The position numbers and the translations under genes were made by a program. The notes under the pieces were generated by a model. That model saw only the letters and a list, made by a program, of their open reading frames with translations. It had not been told where the DNA came from and ran no database searches. From positions 279,613-343,612 of the forward strand of contig ML976679.1 in the NCBI GenBank assembly GCA_010015655.1: a stretch of DNA of 64,000 nucleotides, read 5' to 3'. This stretch comes from Bimuria novae-zelandiae CBS 107.79 (lineage: Eukaryota; Ascomycota; Dothideomycetes; Pleosporales; Didymosphaeriaceae). Below, piece after piece: positions 1 through 10,982 of the stretch. Numbering within the stretch: the first letter of the stretch is position 1; the number at the start of each line of letters is the position of its first letter.

Positions 1-1103
1 GTAAAATGGGTTTTTAACCGGACCAGATCCGTGTTAAAGCGCTCTTTAGAGAGTCTCGAGCGCGCGCGACGTGCAATTGCTGGGTTGACAGCTGAAACCT
101 CAGCCTCTGCCGCCTGCTCAAATCGCTCCTCAGTCGCCGTCTTGGTCGTCCGAACAGTGCCTGCGCAGCCTACGCCGCGAGATCTCAAGTATTTGAGCAT
201 GGGTATCGTGTTGAACAGATTATCGTCCCACACAGTGTGGAGATTCGGCGGAAACAGACGCTCGCCGGTAGAGTCCTCGGCGAGGACTAGATTGATGGGC
301 ACAAGCTCGGTGGGCGTAAAAGTCGACGTCGCGCCCGCAGGCCTCTGTAAGTTGACAGGCCCTCGGCCAGATCCTCTAGCATAAAATAACCAGTTAAGCA
401 GTACTCCGTCGTTGGCCAAACACTAGATCTTATAGCCCTCCGGCGTTGGTTTTGTCTTGATGATCACGATCTCGCTGGCACGCCCAGTAAATTTCGCTAT
501 TGCCTCGTCGACGCAGAGGTGCTTGCCAGCGTTCCAGTACATGAAGCAGCGCTTACGGAGCACCTCTGAGAGGTCCCAGACGCGCCCAAATGGGGACTGG
601 AAGGACTGATTTGTTGCTGTACAGTATAGAAACCTGTCCAGCTGCTCCCATCGCGTCTGCCCCATGTACTCATTAACTCTGTGTGTAGGCGCTGTACCAT
701 GCAACTTCATCCAGTACTCCTCCGCCGACGGCTCTCGATGGACGCCCATATATATAACTATCGCGAAGTACGTATACAGCTCGGTCGGCGACGTCGGTTT
801 CCACTTGCGGCAGGCAGAGGGCTCGACAGCTCGTACGTGCTCGGCATGCTAATTGGTAAAGTATGCAATACGGTCTAGGACGTCGGCGTCGAAAAAGAGG
901 TCGAAAAGCTCGAACGGCGAGCCTCTGTCAACACCTCCAGGTATCTGGGCCTCTCCAAAAATACGTGGGTTGTCGATACGGAGGGGTTGCCAGTCTTGTG
1001 GTGGCTCCTTCGGCAGATCTGGCAAATCACCAGCTTTTTTGCTGTACTTTGTATAATTTACGAGATCAGGATCATTACTGGATGCCTGCGCACCTCTCGG
1101 CAT
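1..1103 (-). pseudogene. piggyBac-type transposase (DDE_Tnp_1_7), broken, runs off left edge
   Basis: Reading right to left, the frame gives the piggyBac N-terminal block (PFELFDLFFDADVLDRIAYF), then GVHREPSAEEYW, then GKHLCVDEAIAKFTGR with the family's DEA..F.GR catalytic-core signature, then LANDGVLLNWLFYARGSGRG, VWDDNLFNT and GCAGTVRTTK. One frame runs throughout, but TAG interrupts it at 849-851 and at 423-425. The second lies where family members usually have Trp (GYKI-stop-CLAND), so TGG to TAG is the likely change. The product would be a cut-and-paste transposase acting at TTAA sites; it is almost certainly dead. The C-terminal Cys-rich domain, if present, is beyond base 1. I could not find a convincing terminal repeat or TTAA duplication on the right. 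Confidence 0.85.
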
Positions 1104-1968
1104 GTTTGCATGTGTTATTAATTTTAAAAAAGTCGTGTTTTGCTAGTAAAACAGAAATTGCTGACATGACGATTCAGATTTAGTGTTGAAAGTTTCTAGT
1201 AGTTAATTGGCCACTAGAAGGTGGCCCGTGTACGGGAGATGTTAACAGTGCAGGGGATAATTATATCGTTGTAATGGTGTAGTAGTATGGGAAAGTATGG
1301 GTGCTGACATGCTGTGTTGGGGTGCGCGCACGCACGGGCTCACCGATCGGCCAAAAAAACGAGCTTCTTCGTAAGGCTGTGAGGACGCGGTCCGCAGCAC
1401 AATCAGGATCAGCCAATAGAACACCATTCCTCGAAGTTTCCTAGTTCTCCGATTGGTCAGGCCAGAAAACGTGCTGGCAGATAACGTGATGCCCATCGTC
1501 GCCTTTGTTCTTGTGCGGTATTACCTCGGACCGAAAAAACAAGTCGATTGGGTCCCATGATCGTTGAACAACATTATTGAGGCGGGGAACCCAGAACTGC
1601 CGTCACCGCTGAGCGCTTTGCGGGCACTCGAATTGACTAGAGAATTGCCGTTGTCGGTCCCCGGAAACGGGGTAGGACGAATCTTGCCCCTCTTCCGCCA
1701 CAGTTCTACCGGGAAAATTACCAATTAGCTGCTAGCTCTAATTTAGCTTCACGGACGATTCCCGCTCGCTCCACCTAGCTCCGTTTGTACTCCAGGGTTG
1801 AAATTGGCTCCCTGGGGTAAACATCTGTTCTGAGCATGAACCGAGACCCTCGATATGCAGGTACTCGCGTCATGATGCATTGGCCTTCTGGGCTTGGAGA
1901 TAAAAAGATGGCATCTTCTAGATGCACCGTTGTCCAGTTGCTCTACTGCGCTCGCTGCCTTTTTCACC
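1104..1968. other. intergenic, no gene recognised
   Basis: The stretch between the piggyBac pseudogene and the esterase start has only short frames without recognisable motifs. It should contain the esterase promoter and perhaps the unrecognised right end of the piggyBac element. Two short perfect palindromes occur near 1211-1236 (CCACTAGAAGGTGG-like and CCCGTGTACGGG). Confidence 0.5.
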
Positions 1969-3685
1969 ATGATTGCCAACCGCTGGGCTCAACTTCTGCT
2001 TGCTGCGGGCATTTCGTTCGCCAATCCTCTCCATTCAAGCCGAAATAGTGCGCAGTTCCAGGCGAAGTGCGCATCCATTGCGTCGGAACTGGAAGTCGAA
2101 CACGCTACGGTCTATTTCTCGCAGTTCGTTGCTGCAGGCCAGAATATTTCGATATCGGACAGGAATGCAACATGCGGAGCACCATATCAAGTTGTGCCTG
2201 CTCACATTTGCCGTATCGCGCTTTATGTCGCAACGTCGAACAGTTCGGGTATCAATATGGAAGCATGGCTGCCGTGAGTTTTACTCGAGATACATCATTT
2301 GGAGCTATGTGCTGATGTTAGAGTCCTTCAGTGCCAATTTCAGTGGCCGCTTCCTTTCCACGGGAAATGGAGGACTGGCGGGTTGTATCGGATATGATGA
2401 CATGTCATACACCACAAGCCTGGGTTTCGCAAGTGTTGGTGCGAACAACGGCCATAATGGAACCAGTGGAGGTGCTTTCTTCAATCAGCCGGAAGTCGTA
2501 GCAGACTTTGCTTATCGCTCGTAAGCCAAAACCGTTTAGAATTCTGAGCGCGTACTGAACAGATACAGTGTCCACACCAGCGTGATAGTTGGCAAAGAGA
2601 TCACCAAGCAATTCTACGGTTCGCCGCACAGAAAGTCGTACTATCTCGGATGCTCAACCGGTGGACGACAAGGATTCAAGTCGGCCCAGGATTTCCCTGA
2701 AGATTTCGACGGCATTGTCGCAGGAGCACCTGCCATCTCTTTCAATAACCTGATATCGTGGAGCGGCCACTTCGTCAACATCACCGGCACCCCTGATTCC
2801 GAAACATTCGTACCTGCCAAATTGTGGTTCATAGTCCATCAAGACGTCATGAAGCAGTGCGATATGCTCGATGGATATGCCGATGGTATCCTAGAGGCTG
2901 CATCTATTTGCAACTACAACTCAACCGGCCTGATTTGCGACAGCAATAGCACAAATTCATCATCCTGCTTGACGGCAATCCAGGCTGATACCGTCCAAAA
3001 GGTTTTCGAACCACTAACACTGTCGGACGGGACTTTGGTGTATCCGCGCATGCAGCCTGGGTCGGAGATCGTTGCTGCCAACGCACTCTACAACGGTGTA
3101 CCCTACGCCTATAACGTCGACTGGTTCCGCTACGTAATCTACAACGACCCTAACTGGAACCCTCTAACTCTAAATGATACCGATTACATCATCGCCGCTC
3201 TCAAGAACCCCTCCAACATTCAGACGTGGAAGGGTGACTTGAGTGCCGTCCAAAAGCGAGGCGCGAAGATTCTGCACTACCACGGCCAGATGGACGCTAT
3301 CATCTCGTCCGAGAACTCGCCTCGCTACTACGAGCACGTTTCCCAAACCATGGGCCTTTCCCCCGCTAAATTGGACGACTTCTACCGCTTTTTCCGTATC
3401 TCTGGTATGGCACACTGCGTCGGTGGTGATGGCGCTTCGGCGATTGGTCAACGTCTCAATGCATGGGAGAGCACAGACCCGAGTGAAAATGCGCTCATGG
3501 CCGTAGTAGATTGGGTTGAAAATGGAAATGCGCCTGAGACGATCATCGGGACGAAGTGGGTGAACGGGACAAAGAGTGCTGGTGTTGAGTACAAGAGGGC
3601 GCACTGCAGATATCCGAAGAGGAACGTGTACAAGGGCGAAGGCGATCCAAAGGCTATTGATAGCTGGGAGTGTGTAGAGGACTGA
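1969..3685 (+). CDS. secreted tannase/feruloyl esterase (FaeB-type)
   Basis: Three exons, 1969-2273, 2332-2520 and 2569-3685, with introns GTGAGT..CAG (58 bp) and GTAAGC..CAG (48 bp), join in frame to 536 aa, the normal family length. The ATG at 1969 opens a signal peptide (MIANRWAQLLLAAGISFA) and is the first in frame. The tannase family motif CS-D-HC is complete: nucleophile elbow GCSTGGRQG with Ser194 beside Cys193, Asp407 in HGQMDAIIS, and His447-Cys448 in GMAHCVGG. Exon joins restore conserved text (EAWLPANFSGRFLSTGNGG and DFAYRSVHTSVIVGKEI). Family members hydrolyse ester links such as ferulate in plant cell walls or gallate in tannins; which substrate this one uses cannot be told here. 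Many N-glycosylation sequons fit secretion. No stop or frameshift was seen, unlike its neighbours. Confidence 0.93.
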
Positions 3686-4287
3686 GTAGAAAGTGACAAG
3701 TACTCATTCAAGAATGGTTATTTCTGTTTCTATGTAGATTACATTAGTTGATTTTTTTTTTCAAGGCTGCGACTTGCGTTACGGTACGTCGGGTTTCACA
3801 CGTCGGTGCCAAATTAAACTCAATACACCCATTCACCTCCTACCAAATGTTGTCAGCTGACTCGGCTATTGATTGTCGAACCGCGTCTTTACAATATCCA
3901 GGCACCCATTTTATGCGCCGTACCGACCTGAACCGTTCAACAGAAGCGGCAGAAAAACGTCTGTCAACAGCCCCGAACGCACTCCCTGCCTTAACGCGCT
4001 CCCTATCTTGCACTATTCTCGCCTTCGACCTTTCTTCAACTTTGGTGTGTTGGTACTCTTTTCAAAAGCCGAATTGAGCCCTACACCGCGGCACCCTGTC
4101 GCGCAAGGAGGCCGTGATCTAGTCGGCAGTCGGAAGCATACTCTCTTGACTACGCCGGTTACTCACACACGAAACCCCAACTACTACCTTGACGATTATG
4201 CGCAACAGCCTGGAGGTAGGGCAGGAGCGTTACGAGTATGTCCCAACTCGACCCCGGGGCAGTGAAGCACCGAAGGCAGCCTAGATC
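3686..4287. other. intergenic, no gene recognised
   Basis: A short polyT run near 3751-3761 follows the esterase stop. The open frames here (for example 3748-4077 and 3873-4265) overlap each other, have no recognisable domain and look like chance frames in GC-balanced DNA. Confidence 0.45.
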
Positions 4288-5745
4288 ATGCCCAGCCGTA
4301 CTTCGACTTTCTTGCCCAAAGTATCGCAGTCAAAGCCCGCAACGAGCACTGCGTTGGAGCACTCCTTCCCTGCCCCAGAAGCGCAAGAAATACCCTCTTC
4401 CTGCAAACCATCAGCTGAAACTCCCTCGAGTAACCTGAGTACGCAGCTGGACTAGGTAATCGCTCCCCGCGCGACAATGCCACAAGACCTATCTCCTGCT
4501 ATAAGTATGGTGGTGGATGGGGATCCGGACCAACCGCAAGACCCTGAGGCATTGGCCCAAGCATTTACAAGTCCGAACCAAGCTGTCACTCTTCCATCTG
4601 GTATCACAACTCAGGTTGCTCGGGACTGTGGTCATATGATACATCCTGCACACGAATGGTATGACTAGGCTCGCTGTCCCACCTGCGAGATTGAGCATCA
4701 GATACAGCACCTCGCGAGAAGACAAGTTGATCTAGCAATAACGGTTGCATCGTTAGAGAAGGAAATCAATGATTCAGACCATATGGTGGATCGAATCTTG
4801 AGGTAGGTCATTCTTAGTTATGACGGAGACTGAACCGAATTTAAGCTCGGAAAACGACAACCTACGTGGAGCTACCGAAAAGCTCTGTTCATGACCCTAG
4901 TGAAACAATTCGAGGTTGGCAAAAAGGATGAACAGCAGTGGGAAGACATCAACGATTTCGTTCCAAGCGTAGGAGATCAACCATGGTCAGAGCATACAGC
5001 CGCTGAAGCGTTGAAGCTGTATGCAAAGGCGAGGGACCAAAAGGCATTGGGCCACGTAGAGGAAACATACGCATTGGTGTATCATCAGAAGGCAGTGTTG
5101 GAAGAAGAAGCCCTAAACAGCGAGCACGTGGGTCTACGGAAGGATTATTTGTTCGTTGGGGAGCAGTTAACGGATCAGCAAAATCGCGTTGTCCGTCGTG
5201 ATGCGAACGTTAAATGGGATTCATACGTATACGTTCGCAGCGAAGCAGACATCGACGTTCTCCGCCGCCCCTCAAAGATCAAAGCCAGCACTCATAAAAC
5301 GGCACCGCATCCGCACGGTATACTTCGCACCAGTTCCAAACTTCCGACTCTTCCGCCGGGAGCTGCGCCATCGTCTCCTGAGCTCCAAATCCCCCAAGAG
5401 ATCATTGCTCTCAACAATACCGCTTCTCGCCTAAACCGCGATTACAGACGAAAGGTTCGGAATTCAAGCATTGGCCGTTGGTCCATGATAGCCGCTGAAT
5501 GCAAGGTTGTGGATACCAGCTTCTCGGCAATCTTCAGATCGCATGTAGAAAACACTGCGAAATACTGGTATAGGCGGGGAACGTATCTGCAGCTCCTGCA
5601 CGAGGAAGCCGAAGAGATGGACAAGCAGAACGGATTGGAGCGCTCGGCAGTCGATGAGATGGAGCATTCGAAAACGGCTCGAGAAGGTCAGGATATACAC
5701 CAGTTTGATCACGAATATGCAGCTTCGCGTAAGGAATTGCCTTGA
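4288..5745 (+). pseudogene. unrecognised gene, apparently broken (Cys-containing plus helical protein)
   Basis: One frame from ATG 4288 continues past two TAG codons (4453-4455 and 4666-4668), each preceded by GAC. It gives DCGHMIHPAHEWYD-stop-ARCPTCEIEHQ and then a helical stretch (RRQVDLAITVASLEKEIN). A candidate intron starts at 4803 (GTAGGT) and ends at 4845 or 4871. Only the weaker acceptor (4871) keeps frame with the long open segment 4891-5745 (284 codons, charged and probably helical). The CGH...CPTC arrangement hints at a small metal site, but I recognise no family. If the TAGs were CAG, the gene would be a RIP-type casualty; if the real gene begins at 4891 it could be intact and unrelated to the upstream part. 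Confidence 0.45.
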
Positions 5746-7072
5746 ATGGCAGAAAGCTTTCTCAGCTCCCACCGTATCTTGAAAGTAGCTCGGACTGGAA
5801 GATTGATTAACGTCAATGGACCCTATCACTGTTGAATAAGGCAGGAACACCAAAATCGTGATTCCACCCACACGACCGTGTGGGGGGTTCCTGTAGTATG
5901 AAATTGTTCGCCTGAACAAGCTGATTACTAGAATCACGTTCTTTATCCGCAAAAAGCTGGCGCTGTTGCGATAAAGAGACCAAAAGCCAAGATGCAGAGT
6001 TTTCGCTCTGCCAAGACTTGGTCAAAACCTTTCACCCAAACTAAGTACCGCTCAGGCGACTACTACTACTTGTTCAAGCTTGAGGTTTTCCCCTACGAGG
6101 TTTTTACTCAAGGTACAAGGCAGCTTGCTAACTCGTACGAGGTCCTACTTCGTACGAGGTAGGGGGAGGAAGACAGTACGGGAGCAGAGCTACAAGGGCG
6201 AGGGAGAGAGGGGCAGAACAACAACACCCTCACAGATGAGGGCCGGCTACTATAGGTATCTAGGTGCCTGTAGTAGCAGGTAGACCTATTAAAGGGAGGA
6301 TGGGCTATGTACAACAAGGCTACTCTGATGGTAGCCAGCCGGCAGGCACGAAATGCTTTCTGTAAATACAGCTTAGCACGTCCCCATGCCCCACGGGAGG
6401 CTAGAACGTTACGTTCCTGGACGTTAATCAATACTACTACTACTACTACTGTTGAATAAGGTCTCCTTCACTACATCCTAACGCTCCTCGGCTTAGCCAA
6501 CAAAATGTGTCTCCCAACATCCGAGGATATCTACGTTGGCAGAACCTCTCAAAAATCTCTCCGGTCAAGCGGGTTCAGGAAAGGCCCAAATTCGCCCGAA
6601 GGCGGATTCCGTGACTCTGCTGGTAATTGATTCAGTGGTATTGTTGTATGGCAAGATGCACTTAGGAAGAGAGGTCTCCCAAAGGTATAATAGCGTCGCT
6701 CTGTCATGTTCAGAGCCTGTACATTGATTATTCTACCGGTACGCCTCATAACCTTGAACAGTCCTCTGTCTTTTGTCTTGGCACTCAACATTCACCATGA
6801 GACATGTCTGACTACATTGTCAATGCTGCATTAAAAGACAGCTCGTGAAGCTATATTACGGAGCGATCAAAGTGATTGATTTATTGGATATGTTGTCTTG
6901 TATCACTCTGACAAAGGTAAAAACTAATTTACTGAGGCGTATAGTCTATAAAGGAGAACCAAAAGGGAGGTAGAGTATTTGCCCGTACACTCTAACAACA
7001 AGGCGTCAAAAGTTAAGGTGGGTGCCAAGGCTCGGATCACTGTGATCCTTTAAAATCGAAGGTGTGATGTGC
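5746..7072. other. intergenic with short repeats, no gene recognised
   Basis: No convincing gene. Seen here: the 14-mer ACTGTTGAATAAGG at both 5828-5841 and 6448-6461, a short (TAC)n run at 6432-6450, three copies of TACGAGGT between about 6095 and 6160, a palindromic stretch near 6255-6290, and one copy of a 30-bp direct repeat at 6910-6939 whose partner is at 9185-9214. Confidence 0.4.
6910..6939 (+). repeat. 30-bp direct repeat, left copy
   Basis: Shares 20 consecutive bases (GACAAAGGTAAAAACTAATT) and then GAGGCG with 9185-9214 in the same orientation. The two copies bracket the decayed hydrolase gene. Confidence 0.7.
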
Positions 7073-8515
7073 TTAAAGCTTCGCTGTCGAGTTCGCACCA
7101 TCACCACCAACAAAGAAATTTGCCAGTGCATCCGCCAGCCGCACCTCTGCCTCCAATGCTAGACTGTGTCCACACTCTTCGAATATAAAACTCGGTCCTA
7201 CGTTGTTGGCGACCAGCAGCATTTCCTCTCTCACGAAATGCCCAAAAAATTCCGGGACACCAATCGTCATGATTGGAAGTGTCAAAGGGTTCTTCTGTCT
7301 AAGCACTGCATTGATGTCGCCTATAGCCTGTTAGCACCGTTACAACCTACTCGGATACACTTACGACTTACGATTCACCAAATCTGCCCTGTACGTCTCG
7401 AGTACACCTCGTAATCCGCCTGGTGCTTTGATTGAGTTGATCTATTCCGTGATTGCTTCTCTGCTGATTGAAATTGGGTTGTAGCACTCGCTTTCCATGA
7501 TGTCCAGAATTCCGCCTCTTTGCCTTGAATCAGCATTTCCAGAATGTGCGCGATGCACAGGAAAGGAATATGCCTTGGAAATATATCGTCAGTTATTAAA
7601 TGGTATACGCAAAGCGGTCGACGCCTACCATTGCCATACGCCGCGTAATCTGTTCCATTTAGCATGCTGTTACCCTGTGGACCACCAAATACTCACTCGT
7701 ATTGAGCGTAGACATTTGAGGGCGTGAAGTAAGACCATTTGTCGAGTGAAACCCCAGAAAGCAACATTTCACCGAAGGATAGCTTCATAACCCTGTCGCG
7801 ATAGATGGCGGACAGAACATAGGCGTATTCGGCGCCACCTAAAGTAACATATAAGCATTTTATCTATCCATACAGCCAGATAGCCGACATCTGACGGCTT
7901 TTGCTTTCTTCACCACGGTATAATACACAGCCGGCGATGTCTAGCACTGTAGTGTTGGCAGGACTCACGATCTTCTCCATGAACATAAAATGTATCATAA
8001 CCTAGCCCACTCATAAGTCCCGCCAGGTCCGCAGCTTGTGTTCGGCTATCATAACCCATCGCTGTTGGCGGTTTGGCTGTATACCTAAAGCCCCTGAGAT
8101 TTGGTGCGACAATCGTAAAATGTAGTGAAAATAGCGGAACAAGCTCATACCGATAATAGTTTGTCTTTGGAGTGCCATGAATGAGGAATAACGGAGGACC
8201 TGACCCGGTTATATAACAGTGCATGCGGATGTCGTCCAGCGCACGGCCGTACCTGACTGCACTGCCGTTGTGATCGTAGACTTCTGGGCGCGTACTCCAG
8301 GGTATGGGAGGAATATTGCCAGAGTAGTTGGCATCGCCAGCACGAATGAGCGTACTGCCATTCCGAGTGATTGCAGGTATGGTGGGTATAGGCAAGCTGG
8401 AGGAAATATCTATGGAGGCGTTTTGAGCGGAAGCTATGGCGAGAAGTGCGAATGTAGCGGCTAAGGATAAATTCCGCGTCTTGTAAAGTTCACAATATGT
8501 TAAAATGATTTGCAA
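7073..8515 (-). pseudogene. epoxide-hydrolase-like alpha/beta-hydrolase, decayed
   Basis: The N-terminal exon (8515-7969) has a hydrophobic leader and the fold's oxyanion motif LFLIHGTPKTNYYRYE, then VAPNLRGFRYTAKP. It ends in HGEDR at a GTGAGT donor; intron 7968-7839 joins to RGAEYAYVLSAIYRDRV, as in soluble epoxide hydrolase relatives. Further on there is EMLIQGKEAEFWTSW, then a frame change to SECYNPISISREAITE-stop-INSIKAPGGLRG, and a last exon (7327-7073) with PIMTIGVPEFFGHF and the catalytic-His motif EECGHSLALE. Defects: in-frame TGA at 7695-7693, TAG in place of the Trp expected after REAITE, and at least one frameshift. The nucleophile region was not found because it should fall in the exon junction area. 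The protein would have been a secreted hydrolase of unknown substrate. Confidence 0.8.
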
Positions 8516-8539
8516 TCGCTGTCATTAGTATGGAGTTTG

Positions 8540-8990
8540 CTTTATACATAGCCGAAGCACGGCTTCCAAGGCATGCGGATTGCGCAAGGTACCTCCATCA
8601 TTGAGGCTAGGTTGTAGACCTCGGAGAAGATCGAAGATAATGCGTCATAAACGATCAGCATAGCCAATTATAAACACCATAGCGGCTTTAAAGTCGCCAT
8701 TGATTGGATGTGCGCTGCACTCACGGTTCGAGGCTGACGGAGCTTGTTCCAAGATGTCGGGAGGGAGCCGCTTCCCCACCATTTCCCCGTACCCTATTCG
8801 CACTTGACTCAATATGTCAGCAACATCGTGGAAACAATTGACACCTTTCAAGTTTGTCGTCGAAGATGACTCGTGATAGCTCGCCTTCGAGTGGCAGGAA
8901 TTCCAAGTAGGTTCTCACCTGCAAGCTGGCCGCACGTTAGCATGAAAATCAACCCTTATTTTCGCCGTTCTTCACCCACTCTTGAAATTA
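8540..8990 (-). other. possible coding remnant, family not recognised
   Basis: The frame 8851-8645 reads GYGEMVGKRLPPDILEQ and GDFKAAMVFIIGYADRL, which has protein-like composition. Text in another frame just beyond (LRGLQPSLNDGG, ALEAVLRLC) also looks protein-like. It may be a fragment of a fungal regulatory protein, but I cannot assign a family and no start or stop can be defended. Confidence 0.25.
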
Positions 8991-9184
8991 ACTTCTTTAC
9001 ATGTCTCCTCGCTTTGTACACTATTTCTATTTTGCGCCATGACGACCTGCTTCGCTTGCCAACTAGCCACAACACCTCCTCCTGGTCCCTCTTTGTCCAT
9101 CAAGACCTGCTTGTCCGGCTCTATGAAGTTGACGCAGTACGGATCCTTGGAAGGCTTAAGAAATTCACCAAAGAATATAACTAG

Positions 9185-9214
9185 GACAAAGGTAAAAACT
9201 AATTACAGGAGGCG
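9185..9214 (+). repeat. 30-bp direct repeat, right copy
   Basis: Partner of 6910-6939. It lies about 40 bp before the terminal repeat of the pogo-like element that opens the TA-rich block. Confidence 0.7.
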
Positions 9215-9253
9215 TTATTATCCGCTGAGGAGGAATAATACAGTGCACTGATA

Positions 9254-10440
9254 ACGTATCTGGCAAGCGAGCGGCCCACCCCACTAACTTTGTATAACGC
9301 TTTACCTATTAAATACAATAGCCCCACCAGTTATGGCTTAATTACCCTACAATGGAGCAGATATCTCCTTAGCTATCTTTACTATTTAATAAAACCAGGT
9401 ATGAAGTATATAATAGGATATATAGACATATAGCATTCCCTAAATAATGGTATAACGACAACGCGCTAGAATTGCTATATAACGTAATTATAAGTCTAGC
9501 TTAAAGAAGCTTACTAAGCTAAACATAGAGGTAATTACTAAGTATATAATTAACCTAGATTCGCGAAGATTTCCGTTTCCGCCTACGCTAGGTACTATAC
9601 AAGATATAATAAATAAGCTACTTACGAAGTAAGGCACCAGTACGATTAGTAAGAAGCAGTTATGTAACTTTATTAAGTAAATAGCCTTACTATATAACTT
9701 AATTGGCCGTATAATTAATAAAAAGCCTTATATAAGGATTCTAAAGCTATTAAGACCTCGTTTAACCTTATAGGGCGTATATAAAAGCTACCTATAAATT
9801 TAATAAAACTAACTTTATAATAGGTAAGATATTGGCTAAGCTCCGTATAATAAGTTTAAAGAGAGAAGGAATACTAAGGTCTATTTATATAAATAAAAAT
9901 AAGTAAGTTATATTAATTAATAGAATTAATGCTATTAGCTAGGTAATCCTATTACTTAATAAAGTGCCTTTGCTTCTCTACATTAAGCGTATTAGTAGTT
10001 TAGCTATTATTATTAATAATAAAAGCCTAGTCGCGTAGTATATTATTTTCCTAGTACTAGGTAGAGCGATAATACTAATTAATTAAAATATTAAGTATAT
10101 AGTGGAGTATAGGGTAGGTGCGCGCTAGCTACTTATACTTAATAATTATAAAAGCTATAACTTGCCCTAATTCTAATAGCTTTATACGGAGAATAATATT
10201 TACAATTTTTATATACTAATATATTTATTATACCTTTTATAACTACTTAATATTAATTACTTTTTATCGTTAAAGCGCGAGTATAGTTGCTAGATTAAAA
10301 TCCTAATACGTGACTATATTAATTATATTATAAAGCTAGAGTTTCTACTAGCCTTTTATGTAGCCTATAAGTAGTTAATTATAAGAAAAATATTTAGGTA
10401 AACTTTTAAGGCGCTAGCCTAACCCTACACGACCTACAAA
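9254..10440 (+). mobile_element. pogo/Fot1-like DNA transposon A, RIP-mutated, right end lost
   Basis: Starts with ACGTATCTGGCAAGCGAGCG after a TA dinucleotide (9252-9253), matching the ends of element B at 13674-15496. Plus-strand text, ignoring many TAA/TAG stops, gives the HTH/CENP-B region (YIINLDSRRFPFPPTLGTIQ), then QLLILNNYKSYNLP where the family has LLILDGHESH, then LKREYSRQIKILIRDYIN and LAFYVAYKQ, which closely follow the Fot1 DDE C-terminus. Asp to Asn and His to Tyr substitutions are those expected from C-to-T/G-to-A change. The right terminal repeat is missing: Gypsy RT sequence begins around 10440-10490. Confidence 0.75.
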
Positions 10441-10876
10441 TAGCAATATTAAAACTTAATAATTATAAGGGCTATACGTACCTAAGCCTATTCCTGCGTA
10501 GGCGCTACTCTAGCTTACTTTTTAAAAAAAGAGCTTAGACGTCTTGCCTTTATACTATAATAATATTAATTATAATATTAAGCTAACCGTAGGTAATATG
10601 CTAATATTAAGCATACTATATAATATATTTCTTAAGTAGTTAGAGCTTGTAAAAGCTTATTTAAAGGAGTATTTATAATAAGACTTTATTACTTATAGTA
10701 ATACTCCGTATGCCCCGCTAATGCTATTTACTAAAAAGTCTAAAGAAAGGTAGTAATTTTATATTAATTATTATAAACTTAACACTATTACGAAGAAGGA
10801 TATTTATCTTATTTTACTTATTTAGGAAACTTTTATGCGGCTTATAGACGCTAAGGTGTTTATAAAGCTAAATATA
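10440..10876 (+). mobile_element. Ty3/Gypsy RT fragment, plus strand
   Basis: Reads GATLAYFLKK, NYNIKLTVGNMLILSILYN, NTPYAPLMLFTKK and DAKVFIKLNI, parallel to RT positions about 40910-41285 of the inner chromovirus at 37733-44376 and clearly the same lineage. It stops abruptly at the LTR at 10877. Stops are frequent and of RIP type. Confidence 0.8.
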
Positions 10877-10982
10877 TGTAATGTACGTCGCCCTATACCA
10901 CGTCGCCATACATTCCCAAAAGGAACGAGTAACGATAGCTATCGTTACAAGGCATAGGACAGTATATATAGACATCGTGACA
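10877..10982. repeat. 106-bp LTR at a chimaeric junction
   Basis: Begins TGTAATGTACGTCG and ends CATCGTGACA, nearly identical to the LTR at 19813-19918. Flanking 5-mers do not match (ATATA left, ATTAC right). The left side is a plus-strand RT fragment and the right side a minus-strand RT fragment, so this is not a simple insertion. Confidence 0.8.
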
